Notes under the pieces: generated by a model | Seen by the model: only the letters and a program-made list of their open reading frames with translations | Databases searched by the model: none | Told to the model about the DNA's origin: nothing | NCBI GenBank assembly: GCA_963807225.1 | Contig: CAWEAD010000005.1 | Coordinates: 620,001 to 684,000 of the forward strand | DNA length: 64,000 bases | Direction: 5' to 3' | From: JAGVGT01 sp963807225 | GTDB lineage: Bacteria; Desulfobacterota; Desulfobulbia; Desulfobulbales; JAGXFP01 | Translations under genes and position numbers: made by a program | Part shown: positions 34,821 through 44,528 of the stretch, piece by piece | Numbering within the stretch: position 1 is the first letter of the stretch | How the letters are laid out: each line of letters begins with the position of its first letter

Positions 34821-35453
34821 ATGAGCCAAATCGATACCAAAGAAAGCATCCTCGACCAGGCCGAGGCCCTTTTCGCCGAAAAGGGTTACAAAGCCACTTC
34901 GTTGCGGCAGATCACCGCCGCCGCCGGGGCCAACCTGGCTGCGGTCAGCTACCACTTCGGCTCCAAGGAGGGGCTGGTCGCCGCCGTCATCGGTCGCCGA
35001 CTGATACCCCTGAACGACCAGCGCCGCCAACGTCTTGAAGAAGTGCTGACCAGGGCCGAAACCGAGGGCAGGACCCCGGCGGTCTCTGAAGTGTTGCTGG
35101 CCTTCATCGAGCCGACCCTGCTGTTGCCCGAGTCGGCCGCCGGGGCCAGAAACTTCGTCACCCTGATCGGTCGCGCCATGGCCGATACCGACCAGACCGC
35201 CCGGCAAATCTTCATCCGGCATATGGGCCCGATTATCCAGCTTTTCCATGATGCCCTGGCCCAGGCCCTGCCGACATTGCCGGCCGACGTCCTTTACTGG
35301 CGGCTTAATTTCGTGATCGGCGCCCTCAGTCATACCATGCGGGCCATAGACCAATGTCCGCTGCCCATGGCCGGGGCCAAGGCTCGGAACGCCAGGCAGC
35401 TGGTCGACTTGCTGCTGCCGTTCCTGAGCGCCGGGATGGAGGCTAACCTGTGA
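34821..35453 (+). CDS. TetR/AcrR-family repressor of the efflux operon
   Basis: A 210-residue protein with an N-terminal TetR helix-turn-helix (about 8-55): ILDQAEALFAEKGYKATSLR, then ANLAAVSYHFGSKEGL. The C-terminal ligand domain resembles the CecR/DUF1956-like group. As first gene of an RND operon (4-bp overlap with the outer-membrane factor gene) it is inferred to repress its own operon and release DNA on binding an effector. Confidence 0.92.
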   Translation: MSQIDTKESILDQAEALFAEKGYKATSLRQITAAAGANLAAVSYHFGSKEGLVAAVIGRRLIPLNDQRRQRLEEVLTRAETEGRTPAVSEVLLAFIEPTLLLPESAAGARNFVTLIGRAMADTDQTARQIFIRHMGPIIQLFHDALAQALPTLPADVLYWRLNFVIGALSHTMRAIDQCPLPMAGAKARNARQLVDLLLPFLSAGMEANL

Positions 35454-36850
35454 AAAAAGTCCTGCGCCTGCTGCCGGTCTTTTTGCTGACCGGCTGCTCG
35501 GTCTATCACAGCAAATTACCGTCGGAACCGGCAACCATGCCGGACAGCTTCCAGCAGTTGCCGGATACCACCACCGCTTCCTCCGCAATCTCCCGTTTCT
35601 GGGAAGATTTTCACGACCCGCGGCTGAACGATCTGGTCACCGAGGCCCTGGACGGCAATCTCGGGCTGGTCCAGGGACTGGCCCGGATCGATCAGGCCGA
35701 GGCCCAGGTCCGGATCAGCCGGGCCTCGAAGTTACCCTATCTGAATCTCGGCGGAGCAGCCGGGTTTGACCAGCAATTGCTGAACGGCCAGGAGGTAAGC
35801 GGCAACAGTTTGCGTCTCTCCGCCGCCGCCGGGTACGAAATCGATCTCTGGGGCAAACTGGCCAGCCGCCGGCAGGCCGCCGAACTTTCCGCTTCGGCTA
35901 CCCGCGCCGATCTGGCCGCTCTGCGGCTGAGCGTCGCCGCCCAAGCCACCGACTATTACTACCTGTTGGCCGAACAGCAGGCCCAGCTTGACCTGACCGA
36001 CCAGATTATCACCGCCCAGCAGGACACCATGGACCGGCTGGAGAGCCGCTATGCCGAAGGCTTAACGCCGCCACTCGATCTCTATCAGGCCCGACAGAAC
36101 ATTCTGGCGGCCCAATCCCAGCGGCCCGTTTACGAGGAAGGAGAAGCCCGGGCCCGCCATGCCCTGGCGGTGCTGCTGGGCCGTTACCCGTTAGCGGAAA
36201 CCGCCGCCGTCCCGGTGACCCTGCCGAATTCGATCCCGGCAGTACCGGTGGGACTGCCGTCTACCCTGCTGACCAGACGGCCTGATCTGGTCGCCGCCCT
36301 CGACCGGCTGCGCGGCATCGACGCCCAGGTGGCGGCGGCGGTGGCCGATCGCTTTCCCGCCTTCAACCTGAGTGCCGGCCTGGGGTTGATTCGCAGCGAT
36401 TACCTGACCTCGGTTTCCGGCCTGGTCTGGAATCTACTGCTGGACGCGGTGCAACCGGTTTTCGACCACGGTCGCCGTCAAGCCGAAGTCGCCCGCCAGG
36501 AAGCCCTGGTCCGGGAGAGCCTGGCCGCTTATCACCAGACCATCCTCAAGGCGGTCCAGGAAGTGGAAGATGGGCTTACTGCCAATACCGCCCAGGAACG
36601 CCGCCTGGTCTTGCTCGAGTCCCGGGCTACAGCGGTAGCCGCCACCCTGCGCCTGGCCGAAGACCAGTACTTCGAGGGCTTAACCGATTACCTCTCGGTG
36701 CTTACCGCCCAGAAAAATAACTTTGAAGTCCAGAGCCAGCTTCTGAGCGGCCGCCGTCAGTTGATCAGCACCCGAATCAGCCTCTGGCGCGCCCTGGGCG
36801 GCGACTGGGTCGGCCAGGATCAACCTCCGCCACTATCTAATAAGTCATAA
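35450..36850 (+). CDS. TolC/NodT-type outer-membrane efflux lipoprotein
   Basis: A 466-residue outer-membrane channel subunit. A lipobox LLTGCS near residue 16 gives a lipid-anchored N terminus, as in the NodT/OprM branch. Two repeats of the OEP domain follow (about 60-240 and 260-450) with long alternating helices and amphipathic strands. It trimerises to form the exit duct for the downstream adaptor and pump. It starts 4 bp inside the TetR stop. Confidence 0.94.
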   Translation: MKKVLRLLPVFLLTGCSVYHSKLPSEPATMPDSFQQLPDTTTASSAISRFWEDFHDPRLNDLVTEALDGNLGLVQGLARIDQAEAQVRISRASKLPYLNLGGAAGFDQQLLNGQEVSGNSLRLSAAAGYEIDLWGKLASRRQAAELSASATRADLAALRLSVAAQATDYYYLLAEQQAQLDLTDQIITAQQDTMDRLESRYAEGLTPPLDLYQARQNILAAQSQRPVYEEGEARARHALAVLLGRYPLAETAAVPVTLPNSIPAVPVGLPSTLLTRRPDLVAALDRLRGIDAQVAAAVADRFPAFNLSAGLGLIRSDYLTSVSGLVWNLLLDAVQPVFDHGRRQAEVARQEALVRESLAAYHQTILKAVQEVEDGLTANTAQERRLVLLESRATAVAATLRLAEDQYFEGLTDYLSVLTAQKNNFEVQSQLLSGRRQLISTRISLWRALGGDWVGQDQPPPLSNKS

Positions 36851-36919
36851 TTTCGAGACCTTAGACACTTCTTCTAAATACTCCGGCATTCCGAACCGGC
36901 CACCAAAGGTGAATAAGCA

Positions 36920-38107
36920 ATGAATCGCAGCAAAGCCCTGAAAATCATCCTCCCCATCCTGATCCTCGCCCTGGCCGTGGTCGGCATGCGCTTCCTGATC
37001 AGCCGCCGTCAAGCCCCGCCCCGGTTGCCCGAAGAAAACCGGGGCGCCCTGGTCGAAACCCTGCTCGTAACCAAGGGCGATTACCGGGTCGAAGTGGCTG
37101 CCACCGGCACCGTCCAGGCCAGTCAGGAGATCACCGTCAGCCCCCAGGTCAGCGGCCTGGTAACCTTCCTCGATCCGCGCCTGCATGCCGGCGGATTTTT
37201 CAAGGCGGGAGAAAAACTCTTCGAGATCGAACCGGCCGATTACCGGCTGGCCCTGGAAAAGGCCCGGGCCAACCTGGCCAAGACCGAGCTGGATCTGAGT
37301 TCGGTGGAATCCCGGGCCCGAGTGGCCCGGCGCGAATGGGAAATGCTGAAAAAAGCCGACTCCGAGCCACCCAGCCCGCTGGTCCTCTACGAGCCGCAAC
37401 TGAAAGAGGCCCAGGCCAATCTGTCCTCATCCCGGGCGGCGGTGAGCCAGGCCGAGCTTGACCTCTCCCGCACCGCAGTCACCGCGCCCTTCGATTGCGT
37501 GGTCCTCTCCGAGAATCTGGGCCCGGGTCAGTATGTCCGGGCCGGCAACAGCGTGGCGGTCCTGGCCGATTCGGCGATGGCGGAGATTGTCGTACCGGTG
37601 CCCCTGGCCGAACTGGCCTGGCTCTCGGTACCCCGCTCCGACAGCGGCCGGAAAGGTTCGCCGGCCGAGGTCCGCCTGCCCGGCAGCTCCGCCGGGGTGG
37701 CCTGGCAGGGTTTTATCGACCGAGCCCTGGCCGAGGTCGATCCCCAGGGCCGCATGGCCCGGCTGGTGGTGCGGATCGAAGACCCTTACTTACTGCAGCA
37801 TCCCCGCCAGCCGGGGCAACCCGATCTGGCCATCGGCAGCTTTGTCGAGATGGTCTTCCGGGGCAAACTCCTCAAGGAGGTGGTGGTCCTCCCCCGCCAG
37901 ACCCTGCGCGATAACAACACCGTCTGGCTGATGGGCGAAGACCAGCTCCTGCAGATCCGCCCCGTCGAGCCCCTGCGCCTGGAGAGCAAAACCGTGGTGC
38001 TCGGCTCCGGCCTCAACCCCGGCGCCCGGGTGATCCTCACCAACCTGAGCGGCGCCGCCGCCGGCATGAAATTGCGGCCCGTAACCGGGGAGGGCTTCAC
38101 CCCATGA
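36920..38107 (+). CDS. RND periplasmic adaptor (HlyD/AcrA family)
   Basis: A 395-residue membrane-fusion protein. An N-terminal hydrophobic anchor (about 7-27) precedes the split lipoyl domain (GTVQASQEITVSPQVSG near 65-81 and FDCVVLSENLGPGQYV near 190-206), a hairpin of helices between, then beta-barrel and membrane-proximal domains. It bridges the pump at 38104 and the channel at 35450. The stop overlaps the permease ATG by 4 bp. Confidence 0.94.
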   Translation: MNRSKALKIILPILILALAVVGMRFLISRRQAPPRLPEENRGALVETLLVTKGDYRVEVAATGTVQASQEITVSPQVSGLVTFLDPRLHAGGFFKAGEKLFEIEPADYRLALEKARANLAKTELDLSSVESRARVARREWEMLKKADSEPPSPLVLYEPQLKEAQANLSSSRAAVSQAELDLSRTAVTAPFDCVVLSENLGPGQYVRAGNSVAVLADSAMAEIVVPVPLAELAWLSVPRSDSGRKGSPAEVRLPGSSAGVAWQGFIDRALAEVDPQGRMARLVVRIEDPYLLQHPRQPGQPDLAIGSFVEMVFRGKLLKEVVVLPRQTLRDNNTVWLMGEDQLLQIRPVEPLRLESKTVVLGSGLNPGARVILTNLSGAAAGMKLRPVTGEGFTP

Positions 38108-41100
38108 ACGGACCCATCAGCTGGATGGCCAAAAACCATGTGGCCGCCAACCTGCTCATGCTGCTCTTCGTGGTCGGCGGATTGGTCATGGGCAGCGGCC
38201 TCAAACAGGAAGTCTTTCCGGAAATCGACCTGGACCGGATCACCGTTTCGGTGATCTATCCCGGGGCGAGCCCCGATGAAGTGGAAGAGGGCATCATCCT
38301 GCAGATCGAAGAGGCGATCAGCGGCATCGACGGCATCGACGAGATCAAGTCGACGGCCAACGAGGGCGGCGGCACCGTGATCGCCAAACTGGCCCTGGGC
38401 GAGGACAGCGATCTGGTCCTCCAGGATATCAAGAACGAGGTGGATCGGATCACCACCTTCCCGGAAGAGGCCGAAAAGCCGGTAGTGGCCAAGATGCTGA
38501 CCCGCCAGGAAGTCATCTCGGTGGTGGTCTACGGCGAGGTCAGCGAGCTGGCCCTGCGCCAGCAGGCCGAGGCGGTGCGCGACGAGCTTCTGACCCTGCC
38601 CCAGATCACCCAGGCCGAGCTCTCCGGGGTGCGGCCCTATGAGATCTCCATCGAGATCCCCGAGCAGAACCTGCGCCGCTACCACCTGACCCTCGACCAG
38701 GTGGCCCAACTGGTGCGCAAGAGCTCGCTCGACCTGCCCGGCGGTGCCATCAAGACCTCCGGCGGCGAGGTGCTGGTCCGCACCAAGGAGAAGCGTTACT
38801 CGAGCCAGGGCTACGGCGAACTGCCGGTGGTGGTCAACCCCGACGGCACCCGGGTGCTGCTGCAGGATATCGCCACCATCCGCGACGGCTTCGCCGAAAC
38901 CGACGAGTTCGCCCGCTTCGACGAGAAGCCGGCCGCCATGGTCAAGGTTTACCGGGTCGGCGACCAGAAACCCACCGAGATCTCCGACCTGGTCAGCAAA
39001 TACGTGCAAAAGAAGGGCGCGGCCCTGCCCGCCTCGCTGCAGATCGCCACCTGGTACGATACCTCGGAGCTCTTCTCCAGCCGTCTACACCTCTTGCTCA
39101 AGAACGCCGCCTTCGGCCTGATCCTGGTCTTCATCACCCTGACCCTCTTCCTGCAGACCCGGCTCGCCCTCTGGGTGATGCTGGGCATCCCCATCTCCTT
39201 CCTGGGGGCGCTCTTCATCATGCCGGCCACCGACGTCTCGATCAACATGATCTCGCTCTTCGCCTTCATCATGGCCCTGGGTATCGTGGTGGACGATGCC
39301 ATCGTCATCGGCGAGAACGTCTTCGAACATCGGCAAATGGGCAAGACCAATCTGCAGGCCGCCATCGACGGGGCTCGCGAGGTGGGCGGCCCGGTGGTCT
39401 TCTCGGTCCTGACCACGGTGGCCGCCTTCCTGCCCCTGATCACGGTGGTCGGCACCATGGGCAAATTCATCAAGGTGATTCCCATCGTGGTCATCGCCAT
39501 CCTCTTGATCTCCCTGGTCGAATCGCTCTTCATCCTGCCGGCCCATCTCTCCCTGGGCGGTAAAAAAGAGGGCGACGGCAAAGGGGTCATAGCCCGGCTG
39601 CGCAAACGCTTCGAACTCTTCCTCGACTGGCTGATCAACCGCCATTACCGAGGCTTTCTCGATCTCTGCATCCGCTACCGCTACGCCACCCTGGCGGCGG
39701 CCCTGGCCCTGCTGCTGCTCACCGTGGGCTTGGTGGCCGGCAACATCGTCCGCTTCCGCTTCATGCCGGTGGTGGACGGCGACCGGATCACCGTCGCCAT
39801 CCAGATGCCCCAGGGCACCCTGGTAAGTGAGACCGCCAAGGTGGAAAACTACCTGCTGGAAAAAGGGCTGGCGGCGGTCAAGCATTTTGATGATCAGAAT
39901 CCGACCCACGAGTCGGTGCTGCGCCACATCTATGCTTTAGCCGGCGGCACTGTGACCCAGGGTGGCCCGGCCGGCGGGGCCACCACCTCGGCCCCGCATC
40001 TGGCCACCATCGTCATGCTGCTGCAGCCCTCCGAAAAGCGCGAGGTGCTGGCCACCGACATCAGCCGCTACTGGCGGCAGATCAGCGGCGATATCGCCGG
40101 GGCCGAACAGATCTCCTTCGAATCGAATCTGATCCACCTGGGCTCCAACGTCGATGTCAGTTTCGCCCATGAGAACCAGGAGACCCTGGAGAAAGCTGCC
40201 GACCGGCTGAAAATTGCCCTGGGTGCCTACCCGGGCCTGGAGGATATCGCCGACAACTATCCGGCCGGCAAGAAGGAGCTGAAGCTGCGCCTCACCCCCC
40301 AGGCCCGTACCCTGGGCGTCACCCAGGACGATCTGGCCCGCCAGGTCCGGGGCGCCTTTTACGGGGCCGAGGCCCTGCGCTTGCAGCGGGGTCGCAACGA
40401 GGTCAAGGTCATGGTCCGCTACCCCGAGGGTGATCGACATAGCCTGCACGACCTGGAAACCATGCGCATTCGCACCCCGGCCGGCGGTGAGCTGCCCCTG
40501 CTGCAGGCCGCCAGCGTGGAGGCGGGCCGCGGCTTCAGCGTAATCAACCGCACCGACCGGAAAAGGGTGATCAACGTCACCGCCACCGTCGACGACAAGG
40601 TGGCCAACGCCCAGGATATCCTCACCGATCTCAAGGGTGGAGTCCTGGCCGAACTGACCGCCGATTACCCGGGGCTGAGCTACAGCCTGGAGGGTGAGGC
40701 CAAGGAACAGCGCGACTCCATGGCCAGCATGCGCAAGGGCTTCCTGCTGGCCCTTTTCATGATCTACGCCCTCCTGGCCATCCCCTTCAAGAGCTACAGC
40801 CAGCCGCTCCTGATCATGACCGCCATTCCCTTCGGCATCGTCGGCGCCATCCTCGGCCATCTGATCCTGGGCTACGACCTTTCCATGCTGAGCCTCTTCG
40901 GCATCGTCGCCCTCTCCGGCGTGGTGGTCAACGACTCACTGCTCCTGATCGACCGGATCAATCGGAGTCGCAGCGAGGGTGAGGAACCGCACGAGGCGAT
41001 CCTCCGGGCCGGCCAGCGCCGCTTCCGGCCGATCCTCTTGACCTCGCTGACCACCTTCTTCGGCCTGGCCCCGATCATCACCGAGACCAGCACCCAGGCC

Positions 41101-41253
41101 AAGTTCCTGATCCCCATGGCGATCAGCCTGGGCTTCGGCATCATGTTCGCCACCGGCATCACCCTGCTGCTGGTCCCCACCGTCTATTCGGTGCTGGAGG
41201 ACCTGCGCAACCTCTTCAAGCTGAAACCGGTGCATCACCGGCACGAAGAGTAG
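38104..41253 (+). CDS. RND multidrug-type efflux permease (HAE1 family)
   Basis: A 1049-residue inner-membrane proton-driven pump with 12 TM helices and two large periplasmic loops (about 35-330 and 560-870). TM4 carries GIVVDDAIVIGENVFEH with the paired proton-relay Asp residues, and TM10 ends VVNDSLLLIDRIN. Cargo is not predictable. The full TetR-OMF-adaptor-pump set on one strand suggests a self-contained inducible efflux operon. Confidence 0.95.
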   Translation: MNGPISWMAKNHVAANLLMLLFVVGGLVMGSGLKQEVFPEIDLDRITVSVIYPGASPDEVEEGIILQIEEAISGIDGIDEIKSTANEGGGTVIAKLALGEDSDLVLQDIKNEVDRITTFPEEAEKPVVAKMLTRQEVISVVVYGEVSELALRQQAEAVRDELLTLPQITQAELSGVRPYEISIEIPEQNLRRYHLTLDQVAQLVRKSSLDLPGGAIKTSGGEVLVRTKEKRYSSQGYGELPVVVNPDGTRVLLQDIATIRDGFAETDEFARFDEKPAAMVKVYRVGDQKPTEISDLVSKYVQKKGAALPASLQIATWYDTSELFSSRLHLLLKNAAFGLILVFITLTLFLQTRLALWVMLGIPISFLGALFIMPATDVSINMISLFAFIMALGIVVDDAIVIGENVFEHRQMGKTNLQAAIDGAREVGGPVVFSVLTTVAAFLPLITVVGTMGKFIKVIPIVVIAILLISLVESLFILPAHLSLGGKKEGDGKGVIARLRKRFELFLDWLINRHYRGFLDLCIRYRYATLAAALALLLLTVGLVAGNIVRFRFMPVVDGDRITVAIQMPQGTLVSETAKVENYLLEKGLAAVKHFDDQNPTHESVLRHIYALAGGTVTQGGPAGGATTSAPHLATIVMLLQPSEKREVLATDISRYWRQISGDIAGAEQISFESNLIHLGSNVDVSFAHENQETLEKAADRLKIALGAYPGLEDIADNYPAGKKELKLRLTPQARTLGVTQDDLARQVRGAFYGAEALRLQRGRNEVKVMVRYPEGDRHSLHDLETMRIRTPAGGELPLLQAASVEAGRGFSVINRTDRKRVINVTATVDDKVANAQDILTDLKGGVLAELTADYPGLSYSLEGEAKEQRDSMASMRKGFLLALFMIYALLAIPFKSYSQPLLIMTAIPFGIVGAILGHLILGYDLSMLSLFGIVALSGVVVNDSLLLIDRINRSRSEGEEPHEAILRAGQRRFRPILLTSLTTFFGLAPIITETSTQAKFLIPMAISLGFGIMFATGITLLLVPTVYSVLEDLRNLFKLKPVHHRHEE

Positions 41254-41390
41254 CGCGGAAAAAGGTAAGGGATAATGAAAAAACCAGCCGGAACTCCCGA
41301 GCCGGTTTTGCTTGCAAGTTCGGCTGGTAGGCCTGGCCAAACCCTGCGTGGCTTTTTACCATCTGCAGTTTTCAGTTCCACAATATACTA

Positions 41391-41418
41391 TTGCAGTGCG
41401 CCCCCTTTATCATATACT
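41391..41418 (+). promoter_or_regulatory. Candidate sigma70 promoter for the CsgG-like locus
   Basis: TTGCAG (41391-41396), a 16-base spacer and TATACT (41413-41418), about 95 bases before the ATG at 41513. AT-rich flanks and a preceding hairpin (ACCAGCCGGAACT / AGTTCGGCTGGT, about 41283-41329), which may end the efflux operon, support a transcription boundary here. Confidence 0.5.
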
Positions 41419-41512
41419 TACTAGTAGCAGGCATATCCGGGCCAGGAGTCCGTCATGATTATTCACTTTACGGGGCTCAGCAAACGATGCCCAAACCAAA
41501 GGATGAGATGAG

Positions 41513-42157
41513 ATGTCCCAAAAGGTAGGATCAGGACGGCATCCGCTGGCGCTTATCGCCTTGGTCTTCCTTTTGCTTACCCTGATCTGTTCAGGGGCCG
41601 CACCCGCCAGGGCCGGTGAATTGCGCCGTCTGGCAGTGGTTGGCGTCTCCAACAAGACCGCCGAGGGCGAGTTCAGCAACCTGCTCATTGCCCAGGGTAT
41701 CGCCCAACTGGTCGCCCAGGAATTATACGATACCGGAAACTACGTGCCGGTGGAGGACAACCCCGAAATCACCGGGCGGATCGCCGAGCTCGTCGCTCTT
41801 TCGACCCGGGCCGGAGGGGAAAATGGTGACAACGACAAACCCCTTGAAGCCGGCCGGCTGCCTGGTTGCGACGCCCTGGCCTCGGTGAAGATCGTCAAGT
41901 TTTCCAAATCCCGCAGCAAGGCGGGCTTCGGGCCCTTCTCCGCCGCCAAAGTTGAAATCGCCGTCGAGGTGGAGATTTCCCTGAAAGACGGCGACAAACC
42001 GGTGGTCACGTCCCGCGGCAGAGGTACCGGCGTCACCAGATCCCAGTCCTTTCTCTTCCAGGTCCGGAAGGACAAGGTCAACTTTGATCAGACCAGCGCC
42101 GGCCAGGCCACCCTGCAGGCAGTGAAAGAGGCGGTTGCCGGACTGCCGCGGTCCTGA
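41513..42157 (+). CDS. Exported CsgG/HfaB-like protein
   Basis: A 214-residue protein with a signal peptide (hydrophobic ALIALVFLLLTLIC, cleavage near ARAGE) and no lipobox. The mature part starts LRRLAVVGVSNKTAEGEF and contains VAQELYDTGNYVPVED, a pattern of the CsgG / curli-assembly-like family (periplasmic nucleotide-binding-like alpha/beta fold). The size is small for a pore-forming CsgG. It is followed 128 bp later by a second protein of the same general type, so the two may act together at the outer membrane. Confidence 0.7.
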   Translation: MSQKVGSGRHPLALIALVFLLLTLICSGAAPARAGELRRLAVVGVSNKTAEGEFSNLLIAQGIAQLVAQELYDTGNYVPVEDNPEITGRIAELVALSTRAGGENGDNDKPLEAGRLPGCDALASVKIVKFSKSRSKAGFGPFSAAKVEIAVEVEISLKDGDKPVVTSRGRGTGVTRSQSFLFQVRKDKVNFDQTSAGQATLQAVKEAVAGLPRS

Positions 42158-42285
42158 AGTTTGATCATGCTCCGCCTGCCAATAAGCCGGACATCGGAAG
42201 GGAAGTGCGATAAAATTAATTGCTTTGTCGTTGACCAGACTGGCCGGCTTGGCCTTTTGGCGACGCCGGCAAAATTGGAGGTGTG

Positions 42286-42912
42286 ATGAAACGCGTTCTT
42301 CTGCTTTTGATGCTTGGCGTCCTGTCGGGACTATTCCTGGCCGGCTGCGCCTCCACCTCTGTTGAGGAAAAACCGGCTGAAAAAGCCATGGCCTCGCCAC
42401 CACCGTTGCCCCCCTATACCGGCCCCAAAACCGTGACCGCCGTGCTGCCGCTGGGATTGTCGGCCCGGGCCGCCAAGGCCTATCCGCATCTGCTGGCCAA
42501 GGACGTGGGTCTGGGCATTCATAACCGGGTGGTCGAGGCCCTCTTCGACACCAACCGTTTCCGCTTCGTCGAGGAAAAGCCGGAGATCATCAAGGATGCC
42601 CTGGACCGGCAGTGGCTGAGCAGCGCCGGCATGGTCGACCAGGCCACCGCCGTCCAGATCGGCAAGCTGCTGGGCGCCCGCAAGGTCATCTACGGCGAGG
42701 TCTACGACTTCGCCCAGGGCGGCGAGAAGATCGGGGTTGGCGGCACGGCCAAGGACATCAAGACCAGAGTTGGGATCCAGGTCCGCTGCGTCGATGTGGA
42801 GACCCTGGAGTATGTACCCGGCACCGGCGTTGGCACTGGGCGTGACATCGGCGAGGCATCCGATCAAGCGATCCGCCTTGCCGTCGACTCCCTGGTCCGG
42901 CGCTTGAACTGA
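42286..42912 (+). CDS. CsgG/HfaB-like outer-membrane lipoprotein
   Basis: A 208-residue lipoprotein with lipobox LFLAGCAS (Cys about 21), then a CsgG-like core: VTAVLPLGLSARAAKAYPH, ALFDTNRFRFVEEKPEI and GKLLGARKVIYGEVYDFAQGG. Full CsgG is about 277 aa, so this is a shorter relative. The ATG at 42286 has GGAGG 4 bases upstream; an overlapping GTG at 42283 is too close to it. It sits between the other CsgG-like gene and a barrel gene; roles in secretion or surface assembly are inferred. Confidence 0.75.
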   Translation: MKRVLLLLMLGVLSGLFLAGCASTSVEEKPAEKAMASPPPLPPYTGPKTVTAVLPLGLSARAAKAYPHLLAKDVGLGIHNRVVEALFDTNRFRFVEEKPEIIKDALDRQWLSSAGMVDQATAVQIGKLLGARKVIYGEVYDFAQGGEKIGVGGTAKDIKTRVGIQVRCVDVETLEYVPGTGVGTGRDIGEASDQAIRLAVDSLVRRLN

Positions 42913-42990
42913 GATCTTGGCAGAAATCAAGTTGGAGGAAACTGTTCCACCACAAAAACCTGCAAATCAATAAATGAACACGAAGGGACT

Positions 42991-44216
42991 ATGAAAAAGA
43001 AATTGGCGACAGCACTTGTAATGGGGACCTTTTTTACAATGGCAATGACCGGTTCGGTTCAGGCCGGAGACTTCTGGGATCTGGTCTCCAGCCCCCTACC
43101 ACGACTCCTTCCGCTGTCGGCCCCACCCTATACGATATCAACACGATTCTGAACCGCGCCACCATCACGGCGGGCTGGACGGATTCCGCCAACGGTGGTT
43201 TGCCCGGCATCTTCGATGATTCCGAACAGTTGATTGAGTCACTTGCGATCTATGACCGCAACGGTGACCTGGTCATCCTGTCACCAGTCAATCTGACCCG
43301 GGCCGCGCTGGACGCCTGGGCCGCCGCCAACGCGGCAGTCATCTTCAATGCCCTTTTCCCAGCGGGATTCAGCGAACTGACCGGGGCCACGGATGACAAT
43401 ATCCTCACCAGCACCACGGTAAGCAAGAACCTGTTCAAAAAGACCACCCCGGCCAGGAAAAACCGAGATAACGCTGCAGCGGTCAGGAATGAAACCGGTG
43501 AAGCTGAGGCCGAATACCAGAATCTCAAAGTCAATGACTACCACGGCAGGGCAACTTCTCTGGTCATGGGATTTTCCAAGGAGGCCGCTTCCGGGTCCAG
43601 CTTTTCCTTGACCATCCCTTACCGTTACACGGTGATCAATGACGACGTCGGGGCGGAATCCCGTTTTTTAGGCCTGGAAATGGCCGCCAAATTTCCCGTC
43701 AAAAAATGGGACAAGAGCGAATTGAACCTGGGGGGGTGCCTGTTCGGCTCGGCCTATAGCATGACGACCGATACTCTCGATAAAGCGGGGAAATTCAGAC
43801 AGGCGGTGGCCCATCACTCGGAGAACCGTGAACTCGGCCCAGCAAACCTGACTCTTGGTTTGGACTACAGAATTGCCAAGGCCTATATGCCCTCAAGCAT
43901 GAACGGCGACTCCCTGTTTTTTGATCAGGCAGCCGATTACTTCAACCACCATTCTCCGGTCCAGACCTTCTCCTACGGCTTTAATCTGGGCATGCCGGTG
44001 GGCGGCGACGCCGCGACGATAAATTTCGAGGTCGTCAGGTCAAACTTTGTCAGCCATGACATTCCGGACGGCCAAAAGACCAAGACCTCGGTGAGCCTCT
44101 CCGGATCCTATTACCCCAGTGACACCTTCGAGCTCAACCTGGGCATAAGCCGTGATTTCGAGCTTGATAAAGTTGACAGCTTCGGGGTCATGCTTGGGGT
44201 TATCAATCGATTCTGA
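42991..44216 (+). pseudogene. Outer-membrane beta-barrel protein gene with a -1 frameshift
   Basis: The ATG at 42991 begins a signal peptide (hydrophobic VMGTFFTMAM, cleavage near VQAGD), but that frame stops at about 43152. The second frame, open from about 43083 through 44216, continues the protein with TTTPSAVGPTLYDINTILN onward. One extra C in the run at 43092-43096 would join them into about 409 aa. The C terminus GVMLGVINRF ends in Phe after alternating strands, the outer-membrane barrel signal. The break may be a real mutation, phase variation or an assembly error. The protein family is not recognised. Confidence 0.75.
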
Positions 44217-44528
44217 ACCCCCCGCCGTCTATTCAATACGGAGGATCCACACAACCTGAGCGAGCGCAATTCCAGAGGCATCTTCCTTAATTTATTTTTT
44301 TGGATCTGATTTTTTCCTTCTGAACACTCGGCCGGTTAGCCTCTCACTTCTTAGATTATTTTATTTCTATCGAGCTGGCGCTTCCTGTCCGCTTTGCCTC
44401 TGCACCTCCCAATGCACACTGGATTACAGCTCAACTCGTGAATGAGGTGCCGACCTTTGCCCCTTCTGCCTTTATTGAAAAAAATATGTTAAATTGAGGC
44501 AACAACCACACCCACGGGAAAGGCCGCC
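44217..44528. other. Gene-free spacer after the barrel gene
   Basis: AT-rich relative to its neighbours (about 44280-44370) with several T runs. No gene, tRNA or repeat shared with the rest of the window is seen. TTTATTG and TTAAAT-like elements at 44470-44500 could be a promoter for the next gene but are not convincing. Confidence 0.4.

Noticed and set aside
42991..43152. Separate 53-codon secreted peptide gene
   Set aside because: A signal peptide followed by an abrupt out-of-frame tail, with the barrel frame continuing without its own signal peptide or ribosome site, fits a frameshifted single gene better.
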